Source: JBGOUV01 sp041477815
GTDB lineage: Bacteria; Acidobacteriota; Terriglobia; Bryobacterales; JACQDG01
Direction: 5' to 3'
Assembly: GCA_041477815.1 (NCBI GenBank)
Contig: JBGOUV010000252.1
Location: 1 to 10,323, forward strand
DNA: 10,323 nt
Both the position numbers and the translations under genes were made by a program. Below the pieces are notes generated by a model. The model did not search any database and had not been told where the DNA came from. It was given only the letters and a program-made list of their open reading frames with translations. Below, piece by piece: positions 6,324 through 10,323 of this stretch. How positions within the stretch are numbered: the stretch's first letter is position 1; every line of letters starts with the position of its first letter.

Positions 6324-6356
6324 GCAGCCCGGTTCGGTGCAGCCAACCCTGCTGCC
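6323..6356. terminator. Hairpin between convergent DUF418 and smc stops
   Basis: GGCAGC (6323-6328) pairs with GCTGCC (6351-6356). After a 2x2 internal loop, GGTT (6331-6334) pairs with AACC (6345-6348), and past a bulged C, GG pairs with CC (6336-6337 with 6343-6344) around the loop TGCAG. It fills the 37-bp gap between the two stop codons and, being an inverted repeat, could act on both strands. There is no T-run on either side, so it is at best an atypical bidirectional terminator or an RNA-end stabiliser. Confidence 0.4.
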
Positions 6357-6360
6357 AGAG

Positions 6361-9300
6361 TCACACCCGCGCCAAGTTGCCGAGCGTAGTCGCCGGCGGC
6401 ACCAGCGGCCGGCCATTGGGCTTGTCGGTGGACTCGAACTTCACGCTGACCAGGCGCGACACCCCGGGCTCCTGCATCGTCACCCCGTACAGCGTCTGCG
6501 CCACTTCCATGGTCGTCTTGTTGTGGGTGATGAGAATGAACTGCGTCTGCTCCGCCATCTGCTGGATCAGCTTGGTGTACCGGGCCACGTTGGCCTCGTC
6601 GAGCGGGGCGTCGACCTCGTCCAGGATGCAGAAGGGGCTGGGTTGGTATTGGAACACGGCCATGAGCAGGGCAATGGCGGTCAGGGCCTTTTCGCCGCCG
6701 GACAGCAGGAGCACGTTCTGGAGGCGCTTGCCCGGCGGCTGGGCCACGATGTCGATGCCGCTCTCGGCGAGGTTGGTCTCGTCGGTGAGGCGCATCTCGC
6801 CCACGCCGCCGCCGAACAGCGTGGCGAAGGTCTGACGGAAGTTGCGGTTGATCTCCTCGAAGGCCTCCAGAAACTGCTTGCGCGAGACGCTGTCGATCTT
6901 GCTGATGGCCTGCTGGGTATCACGAATGGAGTCGATCAGATCCTGGCGCTGGGTATCCAGGAAGTCGAACCGCTGCTGGGCCTCCTGATATTCTTCGAGG
7001 GCCAGGACGTTGACCGGACCCAGGGACTCGATCTTCTGCTTGACCTGCAAGTATTCCTGCTCGATGCCGGCCAGGTCGTCCGAGGAGCGGGGGGTCTCAT
7101 CGCCCGCGGAGACCTCCGCGATAGGACGCCCCAGCTCGTGCTGGCAGGTTTCGGCGAGATGCTGCAGATCGGACTGCAAGCGGACCAGTTGGATCTCCAT
7201 CGCCGACCGGCGCTCGCGGACTACTTCCAGCTCCTGCTTCGAGACCTTGAGCGACTCCTCGATTTCGGCCATGCGGGTCCGCTTCTGGTGGAGCGCAGTT
7301 TCCAGGTCGCGGGCCTGCTGGTCGAGTTGGGCCTGGCGGGTGGTGAGCTCTTCGATCTGGACGGCCAGCCGGCGGTTGTCTTCCAGTAGCCGGTCGCGCT
7401 CGGCTCGCCAGGCAGCGGTCTCCTGGGCCATCTTGTCGCGACGGCGGGACTCGGCGCCGAGCATCTGCTCGACCCGTCCGGCGGTGGCCAGGGCAGCCTT
7501 GCGGCGTTCCTCCAGGGCGGCCAGTTGAGCGCGCAACTGGGCCTGCTCTTCGGCGGCGTGGGCGGCGCGGGCCTGGTCCTGGACGATCGCTTCGCGGGCT
7601 TCGGCCAGTGCCTCTTCTGCTTTTTGGCGGTCGGCTTCGCGCTCCTCGACGGCGGCGCGGTGGCGTTCCTGCTCACCGGTGGCGCGTGTCGTCTCCTCTT
7701 TCAACCGCTCGATTTCCAGCCGCGCGACCGACAGCCGCGAGTTGGCCCGGTTCAGACGGTCGTTGATCTGCTTCAGCTCCTGCTCGGACGCCACCGCGGT
7801 CTTTTCGCGGTTCTGCATCTCCACCCGCAGCGTCTCCAGCTCCTGGGACTCGCGGGCGATGCCCTCCTCGGCCCGCGTCAGGGCCAGGGTCTCGGCTTCT
7901 ACGGCTTCGGCGGCCGCGGCCAACCGGGGCGCCAGCTCGCGCAGCTCCCGCTTCAGGCCCAGCGGACCCGAGGACGTCTTGCGCCCGCCGCTCAGCGAGT
8001 AGCCGTGGTAGCAGACGCCGTCCGGCAGCAGGAAATACAGATCCGGATACTGGTACGACAGCCGCCGCGCGTCGGTTTCTCCCTCGGCCAGGTAGCACGC
8101 GTTCAGACGGGGCAGCAGCGCCGCCGCCGACCGGCCCAGGCCGTTGGTCAGCCGGACGTGGTCCTTCAGTCGCCCCACGATCCCCGTCTCGGGACCCATC
8201 GTGGAAGGCTCCTCCCGGGGCTCGCCGTCGGGATGGATCAGAAATGTGGCGTGGCCTTCCATCCCCGCCCGCAACAGCCGCATCCCCTGCTCGGCCTCGC
8301 CCCAGGTTTGTACTACTACGTACTCCAGCTCCTCGCGCAGGAACTCCTCGATGGCCTTCTCGAAGCTGGGGTCGACCTCGATGAAGTCGGCCAGGATGCC
8401 CTTGGTCCGGAAGTCGCCCATGCGGCCCTGGTCAATGGCGGCGAACAGATTCTTGACCGTCTCCGTCGTATAGGCCCGGTGGGAGAGGATCTCTTCCAGC
8501 GACTCGCGGCGGGCCTCGAAGCGGGACATCTCGCCGCGCAGGCCCTCGGCGCGCTCGCGGCCGGTCTGGGCCTGCTGGCGGGACTCGGCCAGACTGGCCT
8601 CCAGGCGCTGGCGGCGCTGGTCGAGCGATTCGAGTTCCAGTTGCTGCTGTTCCAGACGTCCCAGGGCCCCCTGGCGCTCGCCGGTTAACTGCTCGATCTC
8701 CTGCTGCGCGCCGGCTTCTTCGCCACGGGCCCGCACGGACTGGCGCTCGAGGCCCGCCAGGTACTCCTCAATCTGGGCCAGTTGATTCCGCAAGGTCGAG
8801 GACTCGCCCAGCAGCCGCAGGACCCGCTGACGGAGATTCTCCTGCTCGGTTTCGCGTTGCCGCACCTGGAACTGCAGGGCGTCGAGCTCCGCCGTCTTGG
8901 CGGTGAGGCCCTCCCGAACTCCGCCGGTCTCCGAGCCGATGGCCTCCGCGGCGGCGCGCTCGGTCTCCAGTTCCTGAGCCAGTTCGGCCAGCTTGCGCTC
9001 GATGGCCGCCACCTCGCCTTCCGTCTGCTGGATGCGCGCCGTATTCTCCTCGGCCAGCTTGGCCTGGTAGTCCATCTTCTGCCGGGACCGGTCGGTCTCG
9101 ATGGCCGCCTGGGAGCAGGACTCGCGGCGCTCCTCGAGCTGCCGCTCCAACTCGTAGCTCTCCTTCTGGGTGATGGCGTGCTCGGTTTCCTGGGCCTCCA
9201 CGGCGGCACTCTGGCGGCGGAACTCCTCGGCCGCCAGGTTCATGTCGATCGCCGCCTGGACCGCCTGCCGCTCCAGATCGCGATAGCGGCTGCCCAGGAG

Positions 9301-10005
9301 CACCGTCAGCTTGGCCACCATCTCCTGCCGCAGCTCTTCGTACCGCCGGGCCTTAGCCGCCTGCCGCTTGAGCGAATTGCACTGGCGGCCGACTTCCTCC
9401 AGGATGTCGGCCACGCGGGCCAGGTTCTGCTTGGCGCTCTCCAGCTTGGACTCGGCCAGCTTCTTCCGGGTCTTGAACTTGGTGATGCCGGCCGCTTCCT
9501 CGACGATGGCCCGCCGGTCGTGCGGCCGCGAGCTGAGGATCTGACCGATCCGCCCCTGCTCGATGATGGCGTAGCTCTCCGGCCCCAACCCCGTCCCCAT
9601 GAAGATGTCCTGGATGTCGCGCAGGCGGCAGACCTTGCCGTTCATGAGGTAGTCGCTCTCGCCCGACCGGAACAGGCGCCGCTCCACCACGATCTCACCC
9701 GACTTCTGGCCGTCCTCGCCCCCATAAAAGAAGATCTCGGGATCGACCAGGGTCATGGTGACCGAGGCCATGCCCAGGGGCTTGCGGTCGCGGGTGCCGT
9801 TGAAGATGACGTCTTCCATGCGGGCGCCGCGCAGCAGCCGCGCCGACTGCTCGCCCAGCACCCAGCTAATGGCATCGCTGAGGTTGGACTTGCCGCACCC
9901 GTTCGGCCCCACGACGGCCGCAATGCCACCCCCGGGGAAGCGCATCTCGGTCTTCTCGCAAAAGGACTTGAAGCCCAGCAGTTCGACCTTTTTTAGTTTG
10001 AGCAC
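6361..10005 (-). CDS. smc: Chromosome segregation protein SMC
   Basis: A 1214-aa structural-maintenance-of-chromosomes ATPase, the main subunit of the bacterial condensin that compacts and segregates the chromosome with ScpA/ScpB. The N-terminal ABC half starts MLKLKKVELLGFKSF and has Walker A GPNGCGKS at 33-40. Two long Glu/Arg/Gln-rich coiled coils (about 175-505 and 685-1020) flank a hinge domain (about 510-680) that includes GILADFIEV and the glycine-rich LSGGRKTSSGPLG segment. The C-terminal ATPase half has signature LSGGEK at 1101-1106, Walker B CILDE at 1126-1130 with catalytic E1130, and the PLDEAN D-loop. The length is normal and all catalytic motifs are intact. The start is GTG at 10005, set by the canonical SMC N-terminus and an AAGGAG site just upstream. 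scpA and scpB are not in the window. It is transcribed alone toward the DUF418 gene. Confidence 0.98.
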   Translation of the reverse strand: MLKLKKVELLGFKSFCEKTEMRFPGGGIAAVVGPNGCGKSNLSDAISWVLGEQSARLLRGARMEDVIFNGTRDRKPLGMASVTMTLVDPEIFFYGGEDGQKSGEIVVERRLFRSGESDYLMNGKVCRLRDIQDIFMGTGLGPESYAIIEQGRIGQILSSRPHDRRAIVEEAAGITKFKTRKKLAESKLESAKQNLARVADILEEVGRQCNSLKRQAAKARRYEELRQEMVAKLTVLLGSRYRDLERQAVQAAIDMNLAAEEFRRQSAAVEAQETEHAITQKESYELERQLEERRESCSQAAIETDRSRQKMDYQAKLAEENTARIQQTEGEVAAIERKLAELAQELETERAAAEAIGSETGGVREGLTAKTAELDALQFQVRQRETEQENLRQRVLRLLGESSTLRNQLAQIEEYLAGLERQSVRARGEEAGAQQEIEQLTGERQGALGRLEQQQLELESLDQRRQRLEASLAESRQQAQTGRERAEGLRGEMSRFEARRESLEEILSHRAYTTETVKNLFAAIDQGRMGDFRTKGILADFIEVDPSFEKAIEEFLREELEYVVVQTWGEAEQGMRLLRAGMEGHATFLIHPDGEPREEPSTMGPETGIVGRLKDHVRLTNGLGRSAAALLPRLNACYLAEGETDARRLSYQYPDLYFLLPDGVCYHGYSLSGGRKTSSGPLGLKRELRELAPRLAAAAEAVEAETLALTRAEEGIARESQELETLRVEMQNREKTAVASEQELKQINDRLNRANSRLSVARLEIERLKEETTRATGEQERHRAAVEEREADRQKAEEALAEAREAIVQDQARAAHAAEEQAQLRAQLAALEERRKAALATAGRVEQMLGAESRRRDKMAQETAAWRAERDRLLEDNRRLAVQIEELTTRQAQLDQQARDLETALHQKRTRMAEIEESLKVSKQELEVVRERRSAMEIQLVRLQSDLQHLAETCQHELGRPIAEVSAGDETPRSSDDLAGIEQEYLQVKQKIESLGPVNVLALEEYQEAQQRFDFLDTQRQDLIDSIRDTQQAISKIDSVSRKQFLEAFEEINRNFRQTFATLFGGGVGEMRLTDETNLAESGIDIVAQPPGKRLQNVLLLSGGEKALTAIALLMAVFQYQPSPFCILDEVDAPLDEANVARYTKLIQQMAEQTQFILITHNKTTMEVAQTLYGVTMQEPGVSRLVSVKFESTDKPNGRPLVPPATTLGNLARV

Positions 10006-10009
10006 GACG

Positions 10010-10015
10010 CTCCTT
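10010..10015 (-). promoter_or_regulatory. Shine-Dalgarno of smc
   Basis: On the minus strand AAGGAG lies 4 nt before the GTG start at 10005. The spacing is a little short but supports this GTG, and no other start gives the conserved SMC N-terminus. Confidence 0.7.
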
Positions 10016-10017
10016 CG

Positions 10018-10031
10018 ATCCTACATCCTAC
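10018..10031. repeat. Tandem 7-bp repeat in the smc leader
   Basis: ATCCTAC occurs twice in perfect tandem (10018-10024 and 10025-10031), read as GTAGGAT twice in the predicted smc mRNA leader, directly upstream of its ribosome site. It could be chance or a protein-binding or RNA element; nothing else supports a role. Confidence 0.5.
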
Positions 10032-10058
10032 CTTCCGCCCGGTGCGCATGTCCAGCAC

Positions 10059-10087
10059 TTTATACGCCGTATTTTGTGGGCTTTACA
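10059..10087 (-). promoter_or_regulatory. Putative smc promoter
   Basis: On the minus strand TGTAAA (10087-10082) and TATAAA (10064-10059) are separated by 17 nt, an ideal spacing, though the -35 matches the consensus at only three of six bases. It would give an smc leader of about 47 nt. It is the AT-richest stretch of this GC-rich window and lies back to back with the PD40 gene promoter. Confidence 0.4.
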
Positions 10088-10106
10088 GAATAGCCCCCAT
10101 ATGTGG

Positions 10107-10115
10107 TGCTATGAT
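10107..10115 (+). promoter_or_regulatory. Extended -10 element of the PD40 gene, likely leaderless start
   Basis: TGC-TATGAT (hexamer 10110-10115) ends 6 nt before the ATG at 10122, so transcription would begin at the start codon. There is no Shine-Dalgarno. The nine bases and the spacing are the same as before glgB. A TTTACA at 10082-10087 is 22 nt away, too far for an ordinary -35. An imperfect dyad, ATAGC-N13-GCTAT (10090-10112), overlaps the element and might be an operator. Confidence 0.5.
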
Positions 10116-10121
10116 CGCTCC

Positions 10122-10323
10122 ATGGGCGGGTTCCTTTTGCTCCTGGCATCGCTTGCGGATTTGCGTCAATTGACCAACGGAGGCCAGAATGCCGAGGCCT
10201 ACTGGTCGCCCGACGGCAAGCGCTTGGTCTTCCAGTCGACCCGGGACGCGGGCCAGTGCGATCAGATCTACGTCATGAACGCGGACGGCAGCGGGGTCCG
10301 GATGGTTTCGACCGGCAAAGGCC
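10122..10323 (+). CDS. PD40/TolB-like beta-propeller protein, 5' end only
   Basis: The first 67 codons of a gene running off the right edge. The N-terminus MGGFLLLLASLAD is hydrophobic and looks like a short or minimal signal peptide, so the protein is probably exported to the periplasm. It is followed by QLTNGGQNAEAYWSPDGKRL and then FQSTRD and YVMNADGSG, which are the YWSPDGKRLVF and IYVMNADG hallmarks of a PD40 (WD40-like TolB-type) propeller blade. Acidobacteria and relatives carry many such proteins, some attached to peptidase domains; what follows here is unknown. The ATG at 10122 is chosen because the family-like sequence follows at once and an extended -10 lies 6 nt upstream. The other nearby ATG (10111) is in a different frame that closes quickly. 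It is transcribed divergently from smc. Confidence 0.85.
   Translation, partial: MGGFLLLLASLADLRQLTNGGQNAEAYWSPDGKRLVFQSTRDAGQCDQIYVMNADGSGVRMVSTGKG

Noticed and set aside
5816..6835. A plus-strand frame running from inside the DUF418 gene into smc.
   Set aside because: It crosses two well-supported genes in the wrong frame and shows no domain.
6337..9996. Long plus-strand open frames (6337-7389, 7525-8688 and 8782-9996) opposite smc.
   Set aside because: Leu/Gly/Asp-rich mirror translations of coiled-coil codons; SMC is unmistakable on the other strand.
1..10323. Search for tRNA, rRNA, CRISPR, insertion sequences and prophage genes.
   Set aside because: No cloverleaf, spaced repeat array, transposase or terminal inverted repeats could be recognised by reading either strand.

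Overview
The window is about 10.3 kb of GC-rich bacterial chromosome, densely coding and with no mobile elements, CRISPR arrays or RNA genes that I can see. The mix of genes fits an Acidobacteriota-type soil or sediment bacterium, perhaps Solibacter/Bryobacterales-like: a GlgB, a CxCPNEAT-type rhodanese, a fucose-isomerase-like protein, a DUF418 membrane protein, a full-length SMC and a PD40/TolB-like propeller protein. The taxonomic guess is inference from protein style; there is no marker gene such as rRNA here.

Layout, left to right. Positions 1-139 (+) hold the 3' end of a rhodanese-like gene whose reading frame contains an in-frame TGA exactly where the catalytic cysteine is expected, followed at once by a perfect 8-bp hairpin. 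This is the most notable feature of the window: a candidate selenocysteine rhodanese. Then come glgB (147-2312, +), a short-chain dehydrogenase-like epimerase homologue (2385-3296, +) and a FucI-like isomerase homologue (3301-4911, +). After a 221-bp gap lies a DUF418/YeiB-type membrane protein (5133-6323, +). It converges on smc (6361-10005, -), with a hairpin in the 37-bp gap between the two stops. A divergent intergenic region (10006-10121) separates smc from the 5' end of a PD40 beta-propeller gene (10122 to the window end, +).

How the parts relate. The four same-strand genes from the rhodanese to the FucI-like protein are closely spaced and could be partly co-transcribed, but three starts in the window (glgB, the FucI-like gene and the PD40 gene) have no Shine-Dalgarno sequence. 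Each carries an extended -10-like element ending exactly 6 nt before the ATG, the arrangement expected of leaderless mRNAs. The SDR-like gene, the DUF418 gene and smc instead have Shine-Dalgarno-like sequences. The metabolic genes touch on glycogen branching and sugar handling, but nothing in the sequence proves a single shared pathway. SMC is a housekeeping chromosome-organisation protein unrelated to the rest.
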